Shown: in pieces, positions 36,001-43,532 of the stretch
Numbering within the stretch: position 1 is the first letter of the stretch
Layout: every line of letters begins with the position of its first letter
Source: Mycobacterium sp. Z3061
GTDB lineage: Bacteria; Actinomycetota; Actinomycetes; Mycobacteriales; Mycobacteriaceae
DNA: 64,000 bases
Direction: 5' to 3'
Assembly: GCF_031583025.1 (NCBI RefSeq)
Contig: NZ_CP134062.1
Location: 186,001-250,000 of the forward strand
Translations under genes and position numbers: made by a program
Notes under the pieces: model-generated
What the model saw: only the letters and a program-made list of their open reading frames with translations
Told to the model about the DNA's origin: nothing
Databases searched by the model: none

Positions 36001-38852
36001 TCGCCGACCCCACCCAGCACCTCGCTCCCGGACTGGCGTTGGGGGATCTGCAGGTCACCGCGCTGCCGGTCGACACCCACACCGCCCGCATGGACCTGGT
36101 GTTCTCACTAGCCGAACACTGGGGCGAGGACGGACAGCCCGCGGGGATCGGCGGCACGGTGGAGTTCCGCACCGACGTCTATGACACCGAAAGCATCCAA
36201 ACCCTGATCCAGCGGCTACAGAAGGTGTTGGTGGCGATGACCACCGACCCCACCGCGCGGCTGTCCTGCATCGATCTGCTCGATGAGGCCGAACACACCC
36301 GCCTCGATCTACTCGGCCACCGCGGCGTGCTGACCGCACCCGCACCCCCACCGACATCGATCCCGGCGCTGTTCGCCGCGCAAGCCGAACGCGCCCCGCA
36401 AGCGGTGGCGATCAGCTGCCAAGGCCACACCATGACCTACCGCGACCTCGACCAGGCCGCTAACCGGTTGGCCCACCTGCTGGCCGACCACGGCGCACGC
36501 CCCGGACAGTACGTGGCGCTGCTGCTTCCGCGCTCAGCGCAAGCGATCGTGGCGATCCTGGCCGTCCTGAAAACCGGGGCGGCCTACCTACCCATCGACC
36601 CCACCCTGCCCGCGGCCCGGATCCGGTTCATGCTCACCGACACCACCCCAATCGCCGCGCTCACCTCGGCGGCCCTGCGGTCACGGCTGACCGGATCAGA
36701 CCTGGCCGTGGTCGATGTCGAGGACTCTCGCATCAGGGACTGCCCCGCCACGGGCCTGCCAGCACCGGCACCGTCAGACATCGCCTACCTGATCTACACC
36801 TCAGGCACCACCGGCAACCCCAAAGCCGTAGCCATCACCCACCACAACATCACCCGGCTGTTCGACTCACTGGACCTCGGCCTACCGCTGGCACCAGGAC
36901 AAGTGTGGACGCACTGCCATTCCCTGGCCTTCGACTACTCGGTGTGGGAGATCTGGGCCGCGCTGCTGCACGGCGGTCGGCTGGTGGTGATCTCCGAAGA
37001 AGTGGCCTCCTCCCCGCAGCAGATGCACGAGATATTGGTCGCCGAACGGGTCAGCGTGCTCAGCCAGACCCCCTCGGCGGTGGGCATGCTCTCCCCTCAG
37101 GATCTGGAGTCGACGGCGTTGGTTGTCGCCGCTGAACCCTGTCCGGCCGACGTGGTCGACCGCTGGTCGCCGGGGCGGGTGATGGTCAACGCCTACGGCC
37201 CGACCGAGACCACCGTGTACGCGTCGATGAGCGCGCCACTGGCACCGGGGTCGGGCGCCCCCCCGATCGGAGCCCCGGTGCCGGGGGCGGCGGTGTTCGT
37301 ACTCGACGAGTGGCTGCGCCCGGTGCCGGTCGGGGTGGTCGGGGAGTTGTATATCGCCGGCACTGGGGTGGGCGTGGGCTACCTGGGCCGGGCCGGGTTG
37401 ACCGCCTCACGGTTTGTGCCATGCCCGTTCGCCGGCGCCGGAACGCGGATGTATCGCAGCGGGGATCTGGTGCGCTGGCGTGCTGATGGGCAGCTCGATT
37501 ACCTGGGGCGCGCTGATGAGCAGGTCAAGATCCGCGGCTACCGCATCGAACTGGGCGAGGTCCGCGCGGCGCTGGCGGGTGTGGATGGGGTGGAGCAGGC
37601 CGCGGTCATCGCCCGCGAGGACCGCCCCGGCGATCAGCGCCTCATCGGCTACGTCACCGGAGACGCCAAACCAACCGAGCTACGGGCCGCACTGGCCGAG
37701 CGGCTGCCCGGCTATATGGTTCCCGCGGCGGTAATAGTGCTCGACGCGTGGCCGCTGACCCCCAACGGCAAACTCGACACCCGCGCCCTGCCCGCCCCCG
37801 ACTACACAGACAGCGACCACTACCGCGCCCCGGTCACCCAGACCGAGGAGATCCTGGCCGGCATCTACGCCCAGATACTCGGACTCGAACGAGTCGGCGT
37901 CGACGACTCCTTCTTCGAACTCGGCGGGGATTCACTGCTTGCGATGCGGTTGATCGCGACGATCAACACCACCCTGGGCGCCGAACTGGCCGTGCGCACC
38001 CTGTTTGAAACGCCCACGGTTGAAAGTCTGAGCCGACGGCTGAACTCACCGGACAGTTCGGTCGAGGTCGTTCCTTTCGAGGTATTCAAGGATGACGCCG
38101 GCGTTCCGCTGTTTTGTATCCATCCTATGGGGGGCCTCGCCTGGCCGTACCGGAACCTGGGCCCGTATCTGGACTGCCCGATCATCGGCATACAACAGGC
38201 CACGCAAAACGGCGAATCCGAGCCCACGTCCATACGCGATATGGCCGAGAAATATGCAGATACGCTCCGGGCCGTTCAACCGGATGGCCCGTACAACATT
38301 CTCGGATACTCCCTCGGCGGCGTCATTGCACATCAGCTTGCCGTTGAACTGCGCCGTCGGGGATGCGAAGTCGGCCGTCTGATAATTTTTGATGCCAATC
38401 TCGACGACCCAAGTGACGTGCAAGAATTGCCGGAGCTCGCCTCGGAAAGCGATGCTTTGAAGATGATTTTAACGGCGGCCGGCATCGAGATTGAGGACCT
38501 CGATTACGGGGAGGGGTCGCGACCAATCACTTATGAAGAAGCCAACGCATTAATACACCAGCATGGGGCACCCGACGTAATTCTCCCATCCAGACAGCTC
38601 ATCGAAACCATCGTCAAGAACATGAACACTGGTATGCGGCTCCTGTTGCAGCATGCGCCGGAAACTTTCGACGGTGACGTGGTTATCTTCTCGGCGCGGC
38701 AGCCTGAAAGCGGTTCGCCACTTGTACAAAGTTGGCGGCCATACATCTCGGGCGACATCGTCGAATACCCGGTCGACTGCGAACACCACGAAATGCTGCA
38801 GGCGGAGGTGCTGAAATCATTCGGAGAACAGCTCGCCGTGGCGCTTAACTAA
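1..38852 (+). CDS. Giant nonribosomal peptide synthetase, 3' part (12 complete modules plus thioesterase), 5' end outside window
   Basis: This cytoplasmic multimodular enzyme assembles a peptide on PCP-bound phosphopantetheine arms. The frame is already open at base 3 and reads the last residues of a PCP ([13 protein letters not shown]), so the GTG at 42 is internal and the true start lies upstream. From there it encodes 12,936 residues: twelve C-A-PCP modules of about 3.16-3.17 kb each, then a C-terminal thioesterase. Every C domain keeps the HHxxxDG motif (HHIAADG or HHVAADG), every A domain keeps the A3, A4, A5, A7 and A10 cores including the A10 lysine (NGKLD or TGKLD), and every PCP keeps the LGGDS serine. 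I found no epimerization, methylation, formylation or reductase domain. Colinearity predicts at least 13 residues. The gene ends 3 bp before a convergent sulfotransferase gene. The downstream Dpg cassette suggests some modules load 3,5-dihydroxyphenylglycine. The NRPS call is certain; the product is not known to me. Confidence 0.97.
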   Translation, partial: ETPTVAGLATRIGVGGGGLAPLVAVQRPAVVPLSFAQSRLWFLEQLQGPSPVYNIPAAVRLSGRVDAGALGAALADVVGRQESLRTVFPAADGIARQLVIPAEQADFGWEVVDATGWPADRLGEAIAAAAGHQFDLATEIPLRAELFRLAEDEHVLVAVAHHIAADGLSIPVLIRDLGVAYAARCAGHVPGWAPLAVQYVDYTLWQRAQFGDLADPHSLIAAQVAYWERALAGLPERLMLPTDRPYPSVADYRGASVPIDWPAELQQQMARVAREHHATSFMVMQAGLAVLLATLSGSTDVAVGFPIAGRRDPALDEVVGFFVNTLVLRVDVAGDPSVAELLARVQTQSLAAYDHQDVPFELLVERLHPARSLAHHPLIQVMLAWQNLADPTHDPAALAMADLEVTALPVDTHTARMDLVFALAEHFSPTGEPAGIGGTVEFRTDVYDTESIETLIRRLRRVLEAMTADPTRRLSCIDLLDEAEHGRLDQFGNRAVLTHLPVAVSIPALFAAQVARAPQAVAISCQGSCMTYREVEESANRLAHLLVGQGVGPGDVVALLLERSARAVVAILAVLKTGAAYLPIDPGLPDARIGFMLADAAPVAALTSAALRSRLDGSDLAVIDIDDPAVSNQPGTALPGPAAEDVAYLIYTSGTTGVPKGVAITHHNVTQLLASLHADVERAGVWTQWHSLVFDVSVQEIWGALLGGGRLVVVPEEVARSPRDFHTVLVDERVDVLSQTPSALGMLSPSGLGSVALLVGGEACPPELVDRWAPGRVMVNACGPTEITVWAARSAPLEPGSGVPPIGSPVAGAALFVLDRWLRPVPVGVVGELYVAGAGVGVGYVRRAGLTGSRFVACPFGAPGQRMYRSGDLVCWGADGQLRHVGRADEQVKIRGYRIELGEVRAALAGVDGVETAVVVAREDRPGDKRLIGYVTGDAKPAEMRAALAERLPGYMVPVAVVVLDALPLTVNGKLDTRALPAPDYTDSDHYRAPATPTEEILAGIYARVLGFEPVGADDSFFELGGDSLSAMRLIAAVNTSLDSALSVRAVFETPTVAGLATRIGVGGGGLAPLVAVQRPAVVPLSFAQSRLWFLGQLQGPSAVYNLPAAVRLSGRVDTGALGVALADVVARHESLRTLFPAPQGIPQQQVVPVEAADVGWQVIDATGWPAGRLGEAIAAVAAHGFDLAAEIPLRAQLLRLGEEEYVLVAVAHHIAADGLSIPPLLRDLSIAYSARCAGHAPGWAPLAVQYADYTLWQRAQFGDLEDPGSRIATQLGYWQQTLAGLPERLALPTDRPYPPVADYRGASLKVHWPPELQVQVRDLAREHHATSFMVIQAGLAVLLATLSGSTDVAVGFPIAGRRDPALDEVVGFFVNTLVLRVDVAGDPSVAELLARVQTRSLAAYDHQDVPFELLVERLHPARSLAHHPLIQVMLAWQNLADPTHHLAPGLALGDLQLTALPVDTHTARMDLVFSLAEHFSPTGEPAGIGGTVEFRTDVYDTESIQTLIQRLHRVLVAMTTDPTARLSCIDLLDEAEHTRLDLLGHRGVLTAPTPPPTSIPALFAAQAARAPQAVAISCQGHTMTYRDLDQAANRLAHLLAGQGVGPGDVVALLLERSARAVVAILAVLKTGAAYLPIDPGLPDARIGFMLADAAPVAAATTIGLADRLDGFEGAVIDVADPRVDAQSSAALPGPAAEDVAYLIYTSGSTGVPKGVAITHRNVVEFIGSLKDADFGPGPGQVWAQGHSLSFDASVEEIWGALLGGGRLVVVAEEVARSPQDLHALLVDERVDVLSQTPSALGVLSASGLGSVAVLVAGEPCPPELVDRWAPGRVMVNAYGPTETTVCATRSAALAAGSGVPPIGSPISPAAVFVLDRWLRPVPVGVVGELYIAGAGVGLGYWRRAGLSGSRFVACPFAGAGTRMYRSGDLVRWRADGQLDYLGRADEQVKIRGYRIECGEVRSALAGLAGVEQAAVIAREDRPGDQRLVGYVTGTVEPAVLRTTLAERLPGYMVPAAVVVLDALPLTVNGKLDTRALPAPDYTDSDHYRAPVTQAEEILAGIYAQVLGLERVGVDDSFFDLGGDSIAAMRLIAAVNTAVDGGVSVRAVFEAPTVAGLAARIGVGGGGLAPLVAVRRPAVVPLSFAQSRLWFLEQLQGPSPVYNIPAAVRLSGRVDAGALGAALADVVARQESLRTVFPSPEGIPQQLLVAPEAADFGWQVVDAVGWSAERLGGAIAAVAGHGFDLAAEVPLRAQLFRLAEDELVLVVVVHHIAADGWSIAPLLRDLSTAYSARCAGHAPGWAPLAVQYADYTVWQRAQLGEVGDPGSRIAAQLGYWEQVLAGLPERVALPTDRPYPAVADYRGARVGIDWPPELQRQVRDLAREHHVTSFMVMQAGLAVLLATLSGSTDVAVGFPIAGRRDPALEELVGFFVNTLVLRVDLAGDPSVAELLGQVRQRSVAAFDNQDVPFELLVERLNPARSLAHHPLVQVVLSWHNLPGQTDPVELGEVELTPVPVEAGTARTDLDFFLDERWDEAGAPAGIGGVVEFRTDVFDAASIEVLVERLRRVLVAMAADPTARLSCIDVLDEAEHTRLDRLGHRRVLTAPVSPPTSVPALFAAQVERAPQAVAISCQGHTMTYRDLDQAANRLAHLLADHGARPGQYVALLLPRSAGAVVAMLAVLKTGAAYLPIDPGLPDARIGFMLADAAPVAALTTAALADRLAGLDVAVIDVADPRIDAQSSAALPGPAAEDVAYLIYTSGSTGVPKGVAITHRNVVEFIGSLKDADFGSGPGQVWAQGHSLSFDASVEEIWGALLGGGRLVVVAEEVARSPADLHALLVDERVDVLSQTPSALGVLSASGLGSVAVLVAGEPCPPELVDRWAPGRVMVNAYGPTETTVCATRSAALAAGSGVPPIGSPISPAAVFVLDRWLRPVPVGVVGELYIAGAGVGLGYWRRAGLSGSRFVACPFAGAGTRMYRSGDLVRWRADGQLDYLGRADEQVKIRGYRIECGEVRAALAGLAGVDAAVVIAREDRPGDQRLVGYVTATATGAVEPAALRAALAERLPDYMVPVAVVVLDALPLTPTGKLDTGALPAPEYRDGERYRAPATQVEEILAGIYARVLGVERVGVDDSFTVLGGDSLSAMRLIVAVNKACNADLGVRAVFETPTVAGLAARIGVGGGGLAPLVAVQRPAVVPLSFAQSRLWFLGQLQGPSAVYNLPVAVRLNGRVDTGALGVALADVVARHESLRTLFPAPQGIPQQQVVPVEAADVGWQVIDATGWPAGRLGEAIAAVAAHGFDLAAEIPLRAQLLRLGEEEYVLVAVAHHIAADGLSIPPLLRDLSIAYSARCAGHAPGWAPLAVQYADYTLWQRAQFGDLEDPGSRIATQLGYWQQTLAGLPERLALPTDRPYPPVADYRGASLKVHWPPELQVQVRDLAREHHATSFMVIQAGLAVLLATLSGSTDVAVGFPIAGRRDPALDEVVGFFVNTLVLRVDVAGDPSVAELLARVQTQSLAAYDHQDVPFELLVERLHPARSLAHHPLVQVMLAWQNLADPTQHLAPGLALGDLQVTALPVDTHTARMDLVFSLAEHWGEDGQPAGIGGTVEFRTDVYDTESIQTLIQRLQKVLVAMTTDPTARLSCIDLLDQAEHIRLDLLGHRGVLTAPTPPPTSIPALFAAQAARAPQAVAISCQGHTMTYRDLDQAANRLAHLLADHGARPGQYVALLLPRSAQAIVAILAVLKTGAAYLPIDPTLPAARIRFMLTDTTPIAALTSAALRSRLTGSDLAVVDVEDSRIRDCPATGLPAPAPSDIAYLIYTSGTTGNPKAVAITHHNITRLFDSLDPHLGARAWAQCRSYAFDASVEEIWAALLQGGRLVVIPEEVAGSPADFHALLMAEQVSVLSQTPSAVGALPLQGLESVALLVAGETCPVELMDRWSPGRVMVNEYGPTETTVRASRSAPLVAGMGAPPIGSPVPGAALFVLDRWLRPVPVGVVGELYIAGAGVGVGYLGRAGLTASRFVPCPFAGAGARMYRSGDLVRWRADGQLDYLGRADEQVKIRGYRIELGEVRAALAGLAGVEQAAVIAREDRPGDQRLVGYVTGTVEPAVLRTTLAERLPGYMVPAAVIVLDALPLTPNGKLDIRALPAPDYTDSDHYRAPVTQTEEILAGIYAQILGLERVGVDDSFFELGGDSLSAMRLIAAVNTAVDGGVSVRAVFEAPTVAGLAARIGVGGGGLAPLVAVQRPAVVPLSFAQSRLWFLDQLQGPSPVYNIPVALRLSGRLDTEALGVALADVVARHESLRTLFEAVEGTPRQVIVPVERVDFGWQIVDVSDCPGDRVTEAIDAAMRHSFDLATEIPLRAQLLRLADDEHVLIAVAHHVAADGWSVSPLVRDLGVAYASRCAGHAPGWAPLAVQYADYTVWQRAQLGEVGDPGSRIAAQLGYWEQVLAGLPERVALPTDRPYPAVADYRGARVGIDWPPELQRQVRDLAREHHVTSFMVMQAGLAVLLATLSGSTDVAVGFPIAGRRDPALEELVGFFVNTLVLRVDLAGDPSVAELLGQVRQRSVAAFDNQDVPFELLVERLNPARSLAHHPLVQVVLSWHNLPGQTDPVELGEVELTPVPVEAGTARTDLDFFLDERWDEAGAPAGIGGVVEFRTDVFDAASIEVLVERLRRVLVAMAADPTARLSCIDVLDEAEHGRLDRLGHRGVLTAPVSPPTSVPAVFAAQAARAPQAVAISCQGHTMTYRDLDQAANRLAHLLADHGARPGQYVALLFSRSAEAVVAMLAVLKTGAAYLPIDPGLPDARVGFMLADAAPVAAATTIGLADRLDGFEGAVIDVADPRVDAQSSAALPGPAAEDVAYLIYTSGSTGVPKGVAITHRNVVEFIGSLKDADFGPGPGQVWAQGHSLSFDASVEEIWGALLGGGRLVVVAEEVARSPQDLHALLVDERVDVLSQTPSALGVLSASGLGSVAVLVAGEPCPPELVDRWAPGRVMVNAYGPTETTVCATRSAALAAGSGVPPIGSPISPAAVFVLDRWLRPVPVGVVGELYIAGAGVGLGYWRRAGLSGSRFVACPFAGAGTRMYRSGDLVRWRADGQLDYLGRADEQVKIRGYRIECGEVRAALAGLAGVDAAVVIAREDRPGDQRLVGYVTATATGAVEPAALRAALAERLPDYMVPVAVVVLDALPLTPTGKLDTGALPAPEYRDGERYRAPATQVEEILAGIYARVLGVERVGVDDSFTVLGGDSLSAMRLIVAVNKACNADLGVRAVFETPTVAGLAARIGVGGGGLAPLVAVQRPAVVPLSFAQSRLWFLGQLQGPSAVYNLPVAVRLNGRVDTGALGVALADVVARHESLRTLFPAPQGIPQQQVVPVEAADVGWQVIDATGWPAGRLGEAIAAVAAHGFDLAAEIPLRAQLLRLGEEEYVLVAVAHHIAADGLSIPPLLRDLSIAYSARCAGHAPGWAPLAVQYADYTLWQRAQFGDLEDPGSRIATQLGYWQQTLAGLPERLALPTDRPYPPVADYRGASLKVHWPPELQVQVRDLAREHHATSFMVIQAGLAVLLATLSGSTDVAVGFPIAGRRDPALDEVVGFFVNTLVLRVDVAGDPSVGELLARVQTQSLAAYDHQDVPFELLVERLHPARSLAHHPLIQVMLAWQNLADPTHHLAPGLALGDLQLTALPVDTHTARMDLVFSLAEHFSPTGEPAGIGGAVEFRTDVYDTESIQTLIQRLHRVLVAMTTDPTARLSCIDLLDEAEHTRLDLLGHRGVLTAPAPPPTSIPALFAAQAERAPQAVAISCQGHTMTYRDLDQAANRLAHLLADHGARPGQYVALLLPRSAQAIVAILAVLKTGAAYLPIDPTLPAARIRFMLTDTTPIAALTSAALRSRLTGSDLAVVDVEDSRIRDCPATGLPAPAPSDIAYLIYTSGTTGNPKAVAITHHNITRLFDSLDLGLPLAPGQVWTHCHSLAFDYSVWEIWAALLHGGRLVVISEEVASSPQQMHEILVAERVSVLSQTPSAVGMLSPQDLESTALVVAAEPCPADVVDRWSPGRVMVNAYGPTETTVYASMSAPLAPGSGAPPIGAPVPGAALFVLDGRLRPVPVGVVGELYIAGAGVGLGYWRRAGLSGSRFVACPFAGAGTRMYRSGDLVRWRADGQLDYLGRADEQVKIRGYRIECGEVRSALAGLAGVEQAAVIAREDRPGDQRLVGYVTGTVEPAVLRTTLAERLPGYMVPAAVVVLDALPLTVNGKLDTRALPAPDYTDSDHYRAPVTQAEEILAGIYAQVLGLERVGVDDSFFDLGGDSIAAMRLIAAVNTAVDGGVSVRAVFEAPTVAGLAARIGVGGGGLAPLVAVRRPAVVPLSFAQSRLWFLEQLQGPSPVYNIPAAVRLSGRVDAGALGAALADVVARQESLRTVFPSPEGIPQQLLVAPEAADFGWQVVDAVGWSAERLGGAIAAVAGHGFDLAAEVPLRAQLFRLAEDELVLVVVVHHIAADGWSIAPLLRDLSTAYSARCAGHAPGWAPLAVQYADYTVWQRAQLGEVGDPGSRIAAQLGYWEQVLAGLPERVALPTDRPYPAVADYRGARVGIDWPPELQRQVRDLAREHHVTSFMVMQAGLAVLLATLSGSTDVAVGFPIAGRRDPALEELVGFFVNTLVLRVDLAGDPSVAELLGQVRQRSVAAFDNQDVPFELLVERLNPARSLAHHPLVQVVLSWHNLPGQTDPVELGEVELTPVPVEAGTARTDLDFFLDERWDEAGAPAGIGGVVEFRTDVFDAASIEVLVERLRRVLVAMAADPTARLSCIDLLDEAEHGRLDRLGHRGVLTAPVSPPTSVPALFAAQAARAPQAVAISCQGHTMTYRDLDQAANRLAHLLADHGARPGQYVALLFSRSTEAVVAMLAVLKTGAAYLPIDPGLPDARIGFMLADAAPVAAATTIGLADRLDGFEGAVIDVADPRIDAQSSAALPGPAAEDVAYLIYTSGSTGVPKGVAITHRNVVEFIGSLKDADFGPGPGQVWAQGHSLSFDASVEEIWGALLGGGRLVVVAEEVARSPQDLHALLVDERVDVLSQTPSALGVLSASGLGSVAVLVAGEPCPPELVDRWAPGRVMVNAYGPTETTVCATRSAALAAGSGVPPIGSPISPAAVFVLDRWLRPVPVGVVGELYIAGAGVGLGYWRRAGLSGSRFVACPFAGAGTRMYRSGDLVRWRADGQLDYLGRADEQVKIRGYRIECGEVRAALAGLAGVDAAVVIAREDRPGDQRLVGYVTATATGAVEPAALRAALAERLPDYMVPVAVVVLDALPLTPTGKLDTGALPAPEYRDGERYRAPATQVEEILAGIYARVLGVERVGVDDSFTVLGGDSLSAMRLIVAVNKACNADLGVRAVFETPTVAGLAARIGVGGGGLAPLVAVQRPAVVPLSFAQSRLWFLGQLQGPSAVYNLPVAVRLNGRVDTGALGVALADVVARHESLRTLFPAPQGIPQQQVVPVEAADVGWQVIDATGWPAGRLGEAIAAVAAHGFDLAAEIPLRAQLLRLGEEEYVLVAVAHHIAADGLSIPPLLRDLSIAYSARCAGHAPGWAPLAVQYADYTLWQRAQFGDLEDPGSRIATQLGYWQQTLAGLPERLALPTDRPYPPVADYRGASLKVHWPPELQVQVRDLAREHHATSFMVIQAGLAVLLATLSGSTDVAVGFPIAGRRDPALDEVVGFFVNTLVLRVDVAGDPSVAELLARVQTQSLAAYDHQDVPFELLVERLHPARSLAHHPLVQVMLAWQNLADPTQHLAPGLALGDLQVTALPVDTHTARMDLVFSLAEHWGEDGQPAGIGGTVEFRTDVYDTESIQTLIQRLHRVLVAMTTDPTARLSCIDLLDEAEHTRLDLLGHRSVLTAPAPPPTSIPALFAAQAERAPQAVAISCQGHTMTYRDLDQAANRLAHLLADHGARPGQYVALLLPRSAQAIVAILAVLKTGAAYLPIDPTLPAARIRFMLTDTTPIAALTSAALRSRLTGSDLAVVDVEDSRIRDCPATGLPAPAPSDIAYLIYTSGTTGNPKAVAITHHNITRLFDSLDPHLGARAWAQCRSYAFDASVEEIWAALLQGGRLVVIPEEVAGSPADFHALLMAEQVSVLSQTPSAVGALPLQGLESVALLVAGETCPVELMDRWSPGRVMVNEYGPTETTVRASRSAPLVAGMGAPPIGSPVPGAALFVLDRWLRPVPVGVVGELYIAGAGVGVGYLGRAGLTASRFVPCPFAGAGARMYRSGDLVRWRADGQLDYLGRADEQVKIRGYRIELGEVRAALAGVDGVEQAAVIAREDRPGDQRLIGYVTGDAKPTELRAALAERLPGYMVPAAVIVLDAWPLTPNGKLDIRALPAPDYTDSDHYRAPVTQTEEILAGIYAQILGLERVGVDDSFFELGGDSLSAMRLIAAVNTAVDGGVSVRAVFEAPTVAGLAARIGVGGGGLAPLVAVQRPAVVPLSFAQSRLWFLDQLQGPSPVYNIPVALRLSGRLDTEALGVALADVVARHESLRTLFEAVEGTPRQVIVPVERVDFGWQIVDVSDCPGDRVTEAIDAAMRHSFDLATEIPLRAQLLRLADDEHVLIAVAHHVAADGWSVSPLVRDLGVAYASRCAGHAPGWAPLAVQYADYTVWQRAQLGEVGDPGSRIAAQLGYWEQVLAGLPERVALPTDRPYPAVADYRGARVGIDWPPELQRQVRDLAREHHVTSFMVMQAGLAVLLATLSGSTDVAVGFPIAGRRDPALEELVGFFVNTLVLRVDLAGDPSVAELLGQVRQRSVAAFDNQDVPFELLVERLNPARSLAHHPLVQVVLSWHNLPGQTDPVELGEVELTPVPVEAGTARTDLDFFLDERWDEAGAPAGIGGVVEFRTDVFDAASIEVLVERLRRVLVAMAADPTARLSCIDLLDEAEHGRLDRLGHRGVLTAPVSPPTSVPALFAAQAARAPQAVAISCQGHTMTYRDLDQAANRLAHLLADHGARPGQYVALLFSRSTEAVVAMLAVLKTGAAYLPIDPGLPDARVGFMLADAAPVAAATTIGLADRLDGFEGAVIDVADPRVDAQSSAALPGPAAEDVAYLIYTSGSTGVPKGVAITHRNVVEFIGSLKDADFGPGPGQVWAQGHSLSFDASVEEIWGALLGGGRLVVVAEEVARSPQDLHALLVDERVDVLSQTPSALGVLSASGLGSVAVLVAGEPCPPELVDRWAPGRVMVNAYGPTETTVCATRSAALAAGSGVPPIGSPISPAAVFVLDRWLRPVPVGVVGELYIAGAGVGLGYWRRAGLSGSRFVACPFAGAGTRMYRSGDLVRWRADGQLDYLGRADEQVKIRGYRIECGEVRAALAGLAGVDAAVVIAREDRPGDQRLVGYVTATATGAVEPAALRAALAERLPDYMVPVAVVVLDALPLTPTGKLDTGALPAPEYRDGERYRAPATQVEEILAGIYARVLGVERVGVDDSFTVLGGDSLSAMRLIVAVNKACNADLGVRAVFETPTVAGLAARIGVGGGGLAPLVAVQRPAVVPLSFAQSRLWFLGQLQGPSAVYNLPVAVRLNGRVDTGALGVALADVVARHESLRTLFPAPQGIPQQQVVPVEAADVGWQVIDATGWPAGRLGEAIAAVAAHGFDLAAEIPLRAQLLRLGEEEYVLVAVAHHIAADGLSIPPLLRDLSIAYSARCAGHAPGWAPLAVQYADYTLWQRAQFGDLEDPGSRIATQLGYWQQTLAGLPERLALPTDRPYPPVADYRGASLKVHWPPELQVQVRDLAREHHATSFMVIQAGLAVLLATLSGSTDVAVGFPIAGRRDPALDEVVGFFVNTLVLRVDVAGDPSVAELLARVQTQSLAAYDHQDVPFELLVERLHPARSLAHHPLVQVMLAWQNLADPTQHLAPGLALGDLQVTALPVDTHTARMDLVFSLAEHFSPTGEPAGIGGAVEFRTDVYDTESIQTLIQRLQKVLVAMTTDPTARLSCIDLLDEAEHIRLDLLGHRGVLTAPAPPPTSIPALFAAQAARAPQAVAISCQGHTMTYRDLDQAANRLAHLLADHGARPGQYVALLLPRSAQAIVAILAVLKTGAAYLPIDPTLPAARIRFMLTDTTPIAALTSAALRSRLTGSDLAVVDVEDSRIRDCPATGLPAPAPSDIAYLIYTSGTTGNPKAVAITHHNITRLFDSLDLGLPLAPGQVWTHCHSLAFDYSVWEIWAALLHGGRLVVISEEVASSPQQMHEILVAERVSVLSQTPSAVGMLSPQDLESTALVVAAEPCPADVVDRWSPGRVMVNAYGPTETTVYASMSAPLAPGSGAPPIGAPVPGAALFVLDGRLRPVPVGVVGELYIAGAGVGLGYWRRAGLSGSRFVACPFAGAGTRMYRSGDLVRWRADGQLDYLGRADEQVKIRGYRIECGEVRSALAGLAGVEQAAVIAREDRPGDQRLVGYVTGTVEPAVLRTTLAERLPGYMVPAAVVVLDALPLTVNGKLDTRALPAPDYTDSDHYRAPVTQAEEILAGIYAQVLGLERVGVDDSFFDLGGDSIAAMRLIAAVNTAVDGGVSVRAVFEAPTVAGLAARIGVGGGGLAPLVAVRRPAVVPLSFAQSRLWFLEQLQGPSPVYNIPAAVRLSGRVDAGALGAALADVVARQESLRTVFPSPEGIPQQLLVAPEAADFGWQVVDAVGWSAERLGGAIAAVAGHGFDLAAEVPLRAQLFRLAEDELVLVVVVHHIAADGWSIAPLLRDLSTAYSARCAGHAPGWAPLAVQYADYTVWQRAQLGEVGDPGSRIAAQLGYWEQVLAGLPERVALPTDRPYPAVADYRGARVGIDWPPELQRQVRDLAREHHVTSFMVMQAGLAVLLATLSGSTDVAVGFPIAGRRDPALEELVGFFVNTLVLRVDLAGDPSVAELLGQVRQRSVAAFDNQDVPFELLVERLNPARSLAHHPLVQVVLSWHNLPGQTDPVELGEVELTPVPVEAGTARTDLDFFLDERWDEAGAPAGIGGVVEFRTDVFDAASIEVLVERLRRVLVAMAADPTARLSCIDLLDEAEHGRLDRLGHRGVLTAPVSPPTSVPALFAAQAARAPQAVAISCQGHTMTYRDLDQAANRLAHLLADHGARPGQYVALLFSRSTEAVVAMLAVLKTGAAYLPIDPGLPDARIGFMLADAAPVAAATTIGLADRLDGFEGAVIDVADPRIDAQSSAALPGPAAEDVAYLIYTSGSTGVPKGVAITHRNVVEFIGSLKDADFGPGPGQVWAQGHSLSFDASVEEIWGALLGGGRLVVVAEEVARSPQDLHALLVDERVDVLSQTPSALGVLSASGLGSVAVLVAGEPCPPELVERWAPGRVMVNAYGPTETTVCATRSAALEPGSGVPPIGSPISPAAVFVLDRWLRPVPVGVVGELYIAGAGVGLGYWRRAGLSGSRFVACPFAGAGTRMYRSGDLVRWRADGQLDYLGRADEQVKIRGYRIECGEVRAALAGLAGVDAAVVIAREDRPGDQRLVGYVTATATGAVEPAALRAALAERLPDYMVPVAVVVLDALPLTPTGKLDTGALPAPEYRDGERYRAPATQVEEILAGIYARVLGVERVGVDDSFTVLGGDSLSAMRLIVAVNKACNADLGVRAVFETPTVAGLAARIGVGGGGLAPLVAVQRPAVVPLSFAQSRLWFLGQLQGPSAVYNLPVAVRLNGRVDTGALGVALADVVARHESLRTLFPAPQGIPQQQVVPVEAADVGWQVIDATGWPAGRLGEAIAAVAAHGFDLAAEIPLRAQLLRLGEEEYVLVAVAHHIAADGLSIPPLLRDLSIAYSARCAGHAPGWAPLAVQYADYTLWQRAQFGDLEDPGSRIATQLGYWQQTLAGLPERLALPTDRPYPPVADYRGASLKVHWPPELQVQVRDLAREHHATSFMVIQAGLAVLLATLSGSTDVAVGFPIAGRRDPALDEVVGFFVNTLVLRVDVAGDPSVAELLARVQTQSLAAYDHQDVPFELLVERLHPARSLAHHPLVQVMLAWQNLADPTQHLAPGLALGDLQVTALPVDTHTARMDLVFSLAEHWGEDGQPAGIGGTVEFRTDVYDTESIQTLIQRLQKVLVAMTTDPTARLSCIDLLDEAEHTRLDLLGHRGVLTAPAPPPTSIPALFAAQAERAPQAVAISCQGHTMTYRDLDQAANRLAHLLADHGARPGQYVALLLPRSAQAIVAILAVLKTGAAYLPIDPTLPAARIRFMLTDTTPIAALTSAALRSRLTGSDLAVVDVEDSRIRDCPATGLPAPAPSDIAYLIYTSGTTGNPKAVAITHHNITRLFDSLDLGLPLAPGQVWTHCHSLAFDYSVWEIWAALLHGGRLVVISEEVASSPQQMHEILVAERVSVLSQTPSAVGMLSPQDLESTALVVAAEPCPADVVDRWSPGRVMVNAYGPTETTVYASMSAPLAPGSGAPPIGAPVPGAAVFVLDEWLRPVPVGVVGELYIAGTGVGVGYLGRAGLTASRFVPCPFAGAGTRMYRSGDLVRWRADGQLDYLGRADEQVKIRGYRIELGEVRAALAGVDGVEQAAVIAREDRPGDQRLIGYVTGDAKPTELRAALAERLPGYMVPAAVIVLDAWPLTPNGKLDTRALPAPDYTDSDHYRAPVTQTEEILAGIYAQILGLERVGVDDSFFELGGDSLLAMRLIATINTTLGAELAVRTLFETPTVESLSRRLNSPDSSVEVVPFEVFKDDAGVPLFCIHPMGGLAWPYRNLGPYLDCPIIGIQQATQNGESEPTSIRDMAEKYADTLRAVQPDGPYNILGYSLGGVIAHQLAVELRRRGCEVGRLIIFDANLDDPSDVQELPELASESDALKMILTAAGIEIEDLDYGEGSRPITYEEANALIHQHGAPDVILPSRQLIETIVKNMNTGMRLLLQHAPETFDGDVVIFSARQPESGSPLVQSWRPYISGDIVEYPVDCEHHEMLQAEVLKSFGEQLAVALN
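42..3197 (+). other. NRPS module M1 (C-A-PCP), unique A-domain signature
   Basis: The C domain has HHIAADGLS. The A domain reads FDVSVQEIW at A4 and [12 protein letters not shown] at A5, giving the ten-residue signature DVQSLGAVWK by alignment to PheA positions. The usual Tyr of the A5 core (NxYGPTE) is Cys here. The PCP reads [12 protein letters not shown]. The signature matches no code I can name, so no substrate is assigned. The PCP tail at the window start is identical in DNA to the tail of this module's PCP, so the preceding module is closely related. Confidence 0.9.
3198..6368 (+). other. NRPS module M2 (C-A-PCP), class I A domain
   Basis: The C domain is of the even-module class ([13 protein letters not shown]). 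The A domain has FDASVEEIW and [11 protein letters not shown], giving DAESLAAVCK. This resembles both the bacitracin Lys code (DAESIGSVCK) and the aromatic Phe code (DAWTIAAVCK), seven of ten positions each. The PCP reads [17 protein letters not shown] is typical of PCPs that precede an epimerization domain, yet a C domain follows directly. The A-domain C-terminal part from about 5635 begins the first copy of the 12,669-bp repeat. Confidence 0.9.
6369..9539 (+). other. NRPS module M3 (C-A-PCP), class I A domain
   Basis: The C domain belongs to the odd-module class with HHIAADGWS. The A-domain signature is DAESLAAVCK, as in M2. The PCP reads [12 protein letters not shown], a variant confined to odd modules M3 to M11. 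M7 and M11 are near-identical copies exactly 12,669 and 25,338 bp downstream. Confidence 0.9.
9540..12698 (+). other. NRPS module M4 (C-A-PCP), class II A domain
   Basis: The C domain is of the even-module class (HHIAADGLS). The A domain has FDASVEEIW but [11 protein letters not shown], giving DAESLAEVRK; compared with class I it gains Glu at position 322 and Arg at 331, which implies a different, probably polar or charged, side-chain pocket. The A3 core is [10 protein letters not shown] rather than PKG. The PCP reads [13 protein letters not shown]8 is the copy 12,669 bp downstream. Confidence 0.9.
12699..15869 (+). other. NRPS module M5 (C-A-PCP), class I A domain
   Basis: The C domain differs from M3 and M7 in its N-lobe and has HHVAADGWS; only M5 and M9 share it, and both directly follow a class II module. 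From about 13220 onward the C domain becomes identical to the M3-type, so it looks chimeric. The A signature is DAESLAAVCK and the PCP reads [12 protein letters not shown]. Confidence 0.9.
15870..19037 (+). other. NRPS module M6 (C-A-PCP), class III A domain, chimeric
   Basis: The C domain is of the even-module class (HHIAADGLS). The A domain has FDYSVWEIW and [11 protein letters not shown], giving DYWSVAAVYK, which shares seven of ten positions with the Phe code DAWTVAAVCK and so suggests an aromatic residue. At about 18304 the sequence switches to an M2-like A C-terminal part ([13 protein letters not shown]) and PCP ([12 protein letters not shown]). Confidence 0.9.
19038..22208 (+). other. 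NRPS module M7 (C-A-PCP), class I A domain
   Basis: Near-identical copy of M3 at +12,669 bp: C domain [10 protein letters not shown] signature [25 protein letters not shown]. Few differences from M3 were seen; they lie mostly in the linker after the C domain and in the A1-A2 region (for example LFSRSTEA in place of LLPRSAGA). Confidence 0.9.
22209..25367 (+). other. NRPS module M8 (C-A-PCP), class II A domain
   Basis: Copy of M4 at +12,669 bp: even-class C domain, A signature DAESLAEVRK ([11 protein letters not shown]), [15 protein letters not shown]. Its A10 side differs from M4 by a patch reading [12 protein letters not shown] instead of [12 protein letters not shown], the same patch that M12 carries, which is evidence of gene conversion between modules. 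Confidence 0.9.
25368..28538 (+). other. NRPS module M9 (C-A-PCP), class I A domain
   Basis: Copy of M5 at +12,669 bp: C domain [10 protein letters not shown] signature [25 protein letters not shown]. It follows the class II module M8 just as M5 follows M4. Confidence 0.9.
28539..31706 (+). other. NRPS module M10 (C-A-PCP), class III A domain, chimeric
   Basis: Copy of M6 at +12,669 bp: even-class C domain, A signature DYWSVAAVYK, then at about 30973 the same switch into the M2-like A C-terminal part and [15 protein letters not shown]. Confidence 0.9.
30973..36874 (+). repeat. 12,669-bp tetramodular tandem repeat, partial copy 3
   Basis: Covers the A C-terminal half of M10, all of M11 and M12 up to the point where M12 leaves the M4/M8 sequence (shared up to ttcgactcactgga). 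After that M12 carries class III instead of class II specificity sequence, so the third copy ends inside the M12 A domain. Confidence 0.85.
31707..34877 (+). other. NRPS module M11 (C-A-PCP), class I A domain
   Basis: Copy of M3 and M7: C domain [10 protein letters not shown] signature [25 protein letters not shown]. It carries a small patch (VERWAP near 33976 and ALEPGSG after A5) that differs from M7 and resembles M1 at ALEPG. Confidence 0.9.
34878..38043 (+). other. NRPS terminal elongation module M12 (C-A-PCP), class III A domain
   Basis: The even-class C domain and the A domain up to about 36874 match M4/M8, but the specificity segment is class III (DYWSVAAVYK). After it the A C-terminal part is of M4/M8 type ([13 protein letters not shown]). 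The PCP reads [12 protein letters not shown] and diverges from all others after that ([17 protein letters not shown]), as expected for a carrier that hands over to a thioesterase. Confidence 0.9.
38044..38849 (+). other. NRPS terminal type I thioesterase domain
   Basis: This alpha/beta-hydrolase domain releases the finished peptide by hydrolysis or cyclisation. It begins LFCIHPMGG and has the nucleophile motif GYSLGG with its serine codon at 38310, a following IFDAN that could provide the acidic residue, and CEHHEML near the end for the catalytic histidine. Its base composition is visibly less GC-rich than the modules, with AT-rich codons such as att, aat and tat. Linear versus cyclic release cannot be told from sequence. 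Confidence 0.93.
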
Positions 38853-38855
38853 ACC

Positions 38856-39821
38856 CTAGGCCCAAGTTCCGCTGCGCCGGTGCGCCATCGCCTTGACCTC
38901 GTAGATCAGGCTCAGGATGGACGGCCGCATCCCCAGACTCAGCCGGCGCACCCGGTGGAAATCCTCGAGCGCCGTTCGGAAGCCATGTTCGCTCGCCCGA
39001 TACTCACCGAAAACGCGGTCCAGCTCAGCCACATCCCAGGTCTCGTCTCGCGCGGCCGCGCCCAGCGCTTCGTAAACGGTGGCAATCCAGTCTGTGCCGA
39101 AGGGGTCTGGCACCGGGCCGCCGTGTCGCTGACGGCGAAGATCGTGGCTGAGGAACCCCTCGATCGCGCCCTCATCCCGGGGCTTGAGATCGATTGCGAG
39201 CGCCGCGGCGATCCGCGCTACTTCCCGGCGCCAGTCATCCAGGAGGTTGGCGTACTCGACGAACACGCGCGGCGTCTCGCGTGTGTGTCTCTCCGCCAGC
39301 AGATTGGCCTTCAGCCACAAGGCACTCGCAAGCTCCGACGAGAGACCCATCATCCCGAACGACGCGATTACCTCCTGCGGGTGGCGCATCGCAATCACGG
39401 CCATGACGTGAAAACCCGCTTGACGCGCCGCCTCGAACCACACGCCGGACAGCACCGTAATTTTCGGTTCCTTGATGACCAGGAGCGGCGTGGCCGGCAG
39501 CGTGGTGAGATAGGCCTTGATTTTGGCGATGCAAGCGGCCTTCTCTTTGGCGTCAAACGCACCCTCCTCCTGCAGGCGCAGCGTCGGGTCTTCCCACGCG
39601 CTGCCGAGGCGCCGCAGGATTGCTTCGTTGATGACGATGGCTTTGCGAGGCTCCCAATAGCCACCCGGATTGCCCGGGTTCGCGCCCAACAGCCCAGGCG
39701 GGAGGGTGCCTCCGCACAGCGAGAGAACCCGGGTGAGCGCCGAAGTTCCCGACCGGCCCGAGCCCAGCACGAACAGAACCACCGGAGGGACGGCTTCTCC
39801 CCGCTGCGCGGCGGGGATCAC
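38856..39821 (-). CDS. PAPS-dependent sulfotransferase
   Basis: A cytosolic enzyme expected to transfer sulfate from PAPS to a hydroxyl or phenol. The N-terminal motif LGSGRSGTSALTR is the 5'-phosphosulfate-binding loop, followed by GYWEPRKAIVINEAIL, IKEPKI and MRHPQEVIASFG, the usual layout of the bacterial sulfotransferase family. I chose the GTG at 39821 because it lies about 20 residues before the PAPS loop, giving 321 aa as usual for the family. The open frame continues to 40202 but that extension is Arg/Pro-rich and unlike a protein. The gene ends 3 bp from the NRPS stop, convergent. In this context it may sulfate a phenolic Dpg side chain, as tailoring sulfotransferases do in some glycopeptide clusters; that target is inference. 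Start uncertain. Confidence 0.85.
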   Translation of the reverse strand: MIPAAQRGEAVPPVVLFVLGSGRSGTSALTRVLSLCGGTLPPGLLGANPGNPGGYWEPRKAIVINEAILRRLGSAWEDPTLRLQEEGAFDAKEKAACIAKIKAYLTTLPATPLLVIKEPKITVLSGVWFEAARQAGFHVMAVIAMRHPQEVIASFGMMGLSSELASALWLKANLLAERHTRETPRVFVEYANLLDDWRREVARIAAALAIDLKPRDEGAIEGFLSHDLRRQRHGGPVPDPFGTDWIATVYEALGAAARDETWDVAELDRVFGEYRASEHGFRTALEDFHRVRRLSLGMRPSILSLIYEVKAMAHRRSGTWA

Positions 39822-40495
39822 GAGCGCAAGTCCGAGCTCGATGCCGCGTGTGGCGCAGGAGCGCGGTGTAACACCATCAGAAGGTCCGCCGGCAGGTAGG
39901 ACGGGCACTATCAACAGGTCGCCGTTCGAAAAAAGGTTCCCATGAGCTGCTGGCGCGTGTAGCCGCCCGGAGTTGATCGACCTGCGCTGTCGCCCTACAG
40001 AAGAACGAAAATCCTGCGGCGCGCCTCGCGGGAATACGTCGCCACTCGCCCATAGCGGCAGACTAGCCAGTGCCCCGTCGATATTGTCAAGGAGATAAGG
40101 GAGTTGCCCAGTGGCGGTCAGGAAACCCGCCCTGTGACGCCCACAAGATCTGCCGAGCTGCGGTCGCCGGAGGTGCCTCCGGCGTCTGGGTGTCGTCGGC
40201 ACAGTGGCGATGTATCAGCGCGCCGAGTTATTCGAGACTGGAATTCATCGAGCCGCGTTTGCATTAATATTAATTTGAGCCCGCGTCAGTGAACGACAAT
40301 CATTGGCCACGCTATTTCATCGGATACCCTTACCGGGACCTGCTGGCGTCTGCCTTAAGTGACTTGGAAGCTTAAGTGATCTAGCTACTCACCGAGTCTG
40401 GGATCGTCTAAACTCCGCCGTGGACCGTTACCGAAGTTTCGAGACTCGGGAAACGCTCGGTTAGTGCTGAGCAGCGCGCCGGAAAGGAAAATGTG
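39822..40495. promoter_or_regulatory. Intergenic region (674 bp) between sulfotransferase and ABC exporter; upstream region of both
   Basis: No convincing gene is seen. It contains an 18-bp palindrome GCCGGAGG-tg-CCTCCGGC at 40166-40183, an AT-rich stretch around 40255-40281 that stands out from the GC-rich surroundings, and a direct repeat CTTAAGTGA at 40354-40362 and 40371-40379 (17-bp period) about 115-140 bp before the exporter start. A Shine-Dalgarno GGAAAGGA sits at 40481-40488. These are plausible promoter and operator elements, unproven. Confidence 0.45.
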
Positions 40496-42265
40496 ATGGC
40501 GCCAGCCAAAAGCTTTGTAGTCACCGAACGTCGCATGCTCACTCTGCTTCGCGTCCATTGGGTTCCGATGATGGCGAGCGTGGTTCTGCTCGGCGTTGCG
40601 ACCGCGCTCACGTTAGTGCAGCCGCTGGTGGTTGGCCGGCTCGTCGACCGCGCCGCGGCCGGCTCGCCGATTTTCAAGTTGGCCATCTTGCTGATGATCA
40701 TGCTTGTCGGGCAGCTAGTGGCGGAGGCGCTAGGGCACTATCAGCTGGGCCGGATCGGCGCGAAGATCGTGTTGCGGTTGCGGGCCGTCTTCACTGGTCA
40801 CGTTGTCCGGCTGCCCATCGGACTATTGGACACGACTCGCACCGGAACCCTGCTGGCGCGGGCGACAAGCGACGCAAGTTTATTGCGTGAAATGCCGCGC
40901 GCAGTCAGCGACGTCGTCTTCGGGGCGTTGACCTTGCTCGGTGCCGGCATTTTCATGCTCACAATCGATCCGCTCACCGTCGGTATCGTGGTGGTGGCCA
41001 TGGGGGTGGCGTTCGCTGCCGGCAATCCGTTTCTCTCACGGATCCAACGCGCCTCACTGAATTGCCAGGCCGCGCTGGGTGATTACACAGCCGGATTGGA
41101 GCGAGCCCTAGGTGCCGCGCGGACCATAAAACTGTATGGCGCCGAAGAGCGCGAAGCGAAGTCCATCGGCGCTAGTGCACACGCCGCCTACGAGGCTGGC
41201 GTCCGCATTGCGTCATATACCGCCGTCAGTATTCTTGTTTTCCGATTGGGTGTCACCGGCTCATTCGTGGCAATCATGATCATTGACGGGCACCGCGTCG
41301 CCGACGGTGGCTTGCCTATTGGCCAGTTCGTCAGCCTGTTCGCCTTCGCCGTGTACGCGATTTTTCCCGTCACCGCCGCCTTTGTCGCATTCTCCAATTT
41401 GCGTATCGCGGCAGGCGCGTATCAGCACCTCATCGCTACCCTGCGGGAATTGCCGGAGGGCGACCCGCCGTCATCCACCGCTTCGGACGATGTCAACACG
41501 CCGAGCGCATCGGGGTTGTCGGGGGGAGATCAGAGCGGCGTGCCGCTGGTCGAATTCGACCACGTCTCATTCTCCTATGGCGACGACCCCGTGTTGGACG
41601 ATGTCTCCTTCACGCTTCTCCGAGATCAGACCACGGCGCTGATCGGGCCTTCTGGCGCCGGGAAGTCAACCATCTTGGCATTGCTGTGCCGTTTCCACGA
41701 CCCGAGCGCCGGGACCGTGCGCTGGGAAGGCCGCGACCTGCGGAGCATCCGCCTCAAAGAACTCCGCGGCCGGCTCGGGCTTTTGGAACAAGACGCACCC
41801 GTGCTCCATGGCACCATCCGCGACAACCTGCTGATCGCCGATCCGGACGCAGACGACGCCGACCTATGGGACGTCCTCGAAGAGGCGAACATAGCCGAGG
41901 AGATCTCCCGCCTTCCGGAACGGCTCGACACCGCCGTACTCGAACGCGGACGCAGCCTTTCCGGTGGCCAGCGCCAGCGGCTGGCCCTGGCCCGTGCGCT
42001 TCTGTCCCGATCGCAACTCATCCTCATGGACGAGCCGACTGCCCATCTCGACCGCGCCAACGAATACGACGTCATGACGAACCTGCTGCAAGCGCGCGGC
42101 CAGCGCAGTCTCCTCGTCGTTGCCCACAGACTCTCCACGGTCACCAACGCCGATCAGATCCTGATTCTTCGGCAGGGCCGGATCCATGCCACCGGCACCC
42201 ACGCTGAACTCTTGGGCATGCCCGCCTACCGCGAACTCATCGAGCACGAACTCGCTCCTCGCTAG
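40496..42265 (+). CDS. ABC transporter, fused permease/ATPase (half-size exporter)
   Basis: A type IV ABC exporter subunit of 589 aa that would act as a homodimer in the cytoplasmic membrane. The first about 320 residues hold the transmembrane domain with hydrophobic helices (for example WVPMMASVVLLGVATALTLV and LAILLMIMLVGQLVAEAL). The ATPase follows with Walker A GPSGAGKST (Lys390), Q-loop LLEQDAPVLHG, signature LSGGQRQRLALARA, Walker B LILMDEPTAHLD and H-loop VAHRLST. The ATG at 40496 is preferred over the GTG at 40493 because GGAAAGGA lies 7 bp upstream. Its place between the NRPS tailoring gene and the Dpg genes suggests export of the peptide, possibly with self-protection. The substrate is inferred only from position. 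Confidence 0.92.
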   Translation: MAPAKSFVVTERRMLTLLRVHWVPMMASVVLLGVATALTLVQPLVVGRLVDRAAAGSPIFKLAILLMIMLVGQLVAEALGHYQLGRIGAKIVLRLRAVFTGHVVRLPIGLLDTTRTGTLLARATSDASLLREMPRAVSDVVFGALTLLGAGIFMLTIDPLTVGIVVVAMGVAFAAGNPFLSRIQRASLNCQAALGDYTAGLERALGAARTIKLYGAEEREAKSIGASAHAAYEAGVRIASYTAVSILVFRLGVTGSFVAIMIIDGHRVADGGLPIGQFVSLFAFAVYAIFPVTAAFVAFSNLRIAAGAYQHLIATLRELPEGDPPSSTASDDVNTPSASGLSGGDQSGVPLVEFDHVSFSYGDDPVLDDVSFTLLRDQTTALIGPSGAGKSTILALLCRFHDPSAGTVRWEGRDLRSIRLKELRGRLGLLEQDAPVLHGTIRDNLLIADPDADDADLWDVLEEANIAEEISRLPERLDTAVLERGRSLSGGQRQRLALARALLSRSQLILMDEPTAHLDRANEYDVMTNLLQARGQRSLLVVAHRLSTVTNADQILILRQGRIHATGTHAELLGMPAYRELIEHELAPR

Positions 42266-42690
42266 CGCACTCAAGCTTCCCGATCGACGATTCGGTGTCG
42301 ATGCGGGCTCGCCGCCGGGGCTTAAAGCCAGAGCCGGTCGGCACCGATCACGTTCGGCGACTGCAGAACTCGGCGGATGCCGAACAGGTGCTCACCTAGC
42401 AGCCCAGGAACGATCGATGACGCGCGGATTGGGGACAAACGGCCCTAGGCCGAGCCCCGACCAACAAGAAAGGATCGGGGCGATACGCAAAAGACCAGGG
42501 TGGGGCACGGCTGTCCGCTAGTTTGCCAGATGAGACGGGCCGGACGAGGGTAGTCTGTAACGCCCAACCGTCGCTCTAGAACGTAGGACGTGGGATTCGA
42601 GATCATATGGTAGCGGCTACCTTTCGACCGCAAACCACCACCGCAACCCGCTCGGCGGTGGCTGGTACCGATCCACGCTCGCATGGGCGT
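42266..42690. other. Convergent intergenic region (425 bp), no gene recognised
   Basis: The region separates the ABC exporter from dpgD, which converge here. Short open frames are present but none has a ribosome site or protein-like composition. It includes the candidate hairpin at 42455-42480. The length is unusual for a convergent gap in this compact cluster and may mark a past rearrangement. Confidence 0.4.
42455..42480. terminator. Possible bidirectional stem-loop terminator
   Basis: CCCCGA at 42455-42460 pairs with TCGGGG at 42475-42480 around a 14-nt loop. It lies between the convergent exporter and dpgD. There is no U-tract, so termination activity is only a suggestion. Confidence 0.25.
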
Positions 42691-43506
42691 TCAGGTTCCG
42701 GTCCACGACGGTGGCCGGCCCTCGGCGAAGGCCCGCGGGCCCTCCCTGGCGTCGTTACTGCGCTTGCGCCGTTCTTCACACGGATAGACCGCGTCGAAGG
42801 CGTCCGGCAGAGGCAGGTCCAGCGAGCGCCACAGCGCCTGCTTGGTCGCGCGCACCGCCAGCGGTGCGCCCCGCAGCATGTCCTCGACCCAGGTCTGCGT
42901 CGCGACGTCGAGGCGCTCGGGCGCGACCACCTCGTTGACCAAGCCGTAGCGCAGCGCGTCGTGCGCCGTCATGCGGCGGCCGGTGAGCAGGTAGCCGGCG
43001 GCCACCCGCGCCGGCAGCTGCCGGCCCAGCCGAAACACTCCTCCGGCGCCGGCAACCAGTCCCAATCGGACCTCCGGCAATCCGAACTCCGCGTCGCTGG
43101 AGGCGACGATCAGGTCGCACGCGAGCGCAAGTTCGAAGCCGCCACCCAGTGCGAAGCCGCGCACCTTGGCGACCAGGGGTTTGGTGATGTCGAAACGGTC
43201 GGTGAACCGCGGTGCACCCGGCTTACCCCTACTGCCGAACGACGACAGCCCCGCGACCCCAGTCGCATCGCGATCCGCGAGTTCTTTGAGGTCCTGCCCC
43301 ACGCTGAACGCGCGATCACCCGCACCGGTCAGGACGCCGACCCAGACGTCCGGATCCGACTCGAAGTCCTCCCAGACCAGCCCGAGCTCCTCATGCATGC
43401 GCACGTTCATCGCGTTGAGGACCTCGGGGCGCCGCAAGGTGATCGTGGCTACCCGATCGCGCTTCTCGTATCCGACGAACTCCAACTGATCCAACGCGGC
43501 GGACAT
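42691..43506 (-). CDS. dpgD: DpgD, enoyl-CoA hydratase-like protein of Dpg biosynthesis
   Basis: A crotonase-fold protein of 271 aa. It shows the family oxyanion-hole segments [15 protein letters not shown] and [19 protein letters not shown], then [10 protein letters not shown], and ends in [15 protein letters not shown], typical of crotonases. DpgD is known to assist DpgA and DpgB in dehydrating and aromatising the tetraketide to 3,5-dihydroxyphenylacetyl-CoA. The DpgD call rests on its immediate position next to dpgA; on sequence alone it could be a general enoyl-CoA hydratase. It is transcribed away from dpgA with only 26 bp between the two start codons, so dpgD is separated from the dpgABC operon, whereas it follows them in the glycopeptide clusters I know. 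Confidence 0.85.
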   Translation of the reverse strand: MSAALDQLEFVGYEKRDRVATITLRRPEVLNAMNVRMHEELGLVWEDFESDPDVWVGVLTGAGDRAFSVGQDLKELADRDATGVAGLSSFGSRGKPGAPRFTDRFDITKPLVAKVRGFALGGGFELALACDLIVASSDAEFGLPEVRLGLVAGAGGVFRLGRQLPARVAAGYLLTGRRMTAHDALRYGLVNEVVAPERLDVATQTWVEDMLRGAPLAVRATKQALWRSLDLPLPDAFDAVYPCEERRKRSNDAREGPRAFAEGRPPSWTGT

Positions 43507-43532
43507 GGCACCAGATTAGGCAGGGAAGCCTG

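Noticed and set aside
1..38852. Epimerization, N-methylation or dual E/C domains in the synthetase
   Set aside because: Each module passes directly from PCP to the next C domain with only a short linker, and no second N-terminal HHxxxxxGD motif is visible.
38880..39899. Plus-strand open frame opposite the sulfotransferase
   Set aside because: It is a shadow of the sulfotransferase gene, with an Arg/His/Gln-rich translation.
40166..40183. GCCGGAGG-tg-CCTCCGGC as an intrinsic terminator
   Set aside because: A two-base loop is too tight for a terminator hairpin and there is no U-tract. It is noted only as a palindrome in the intergenic region.
39822..40202. N-terminal extension of the sulfotransferase to 40202
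   Set aside because: The extension is Arg/Pro-rich with no similarity to the fold. The PAPS-binding loop is normally near the N-terminus, so a later GTG start is favoured.
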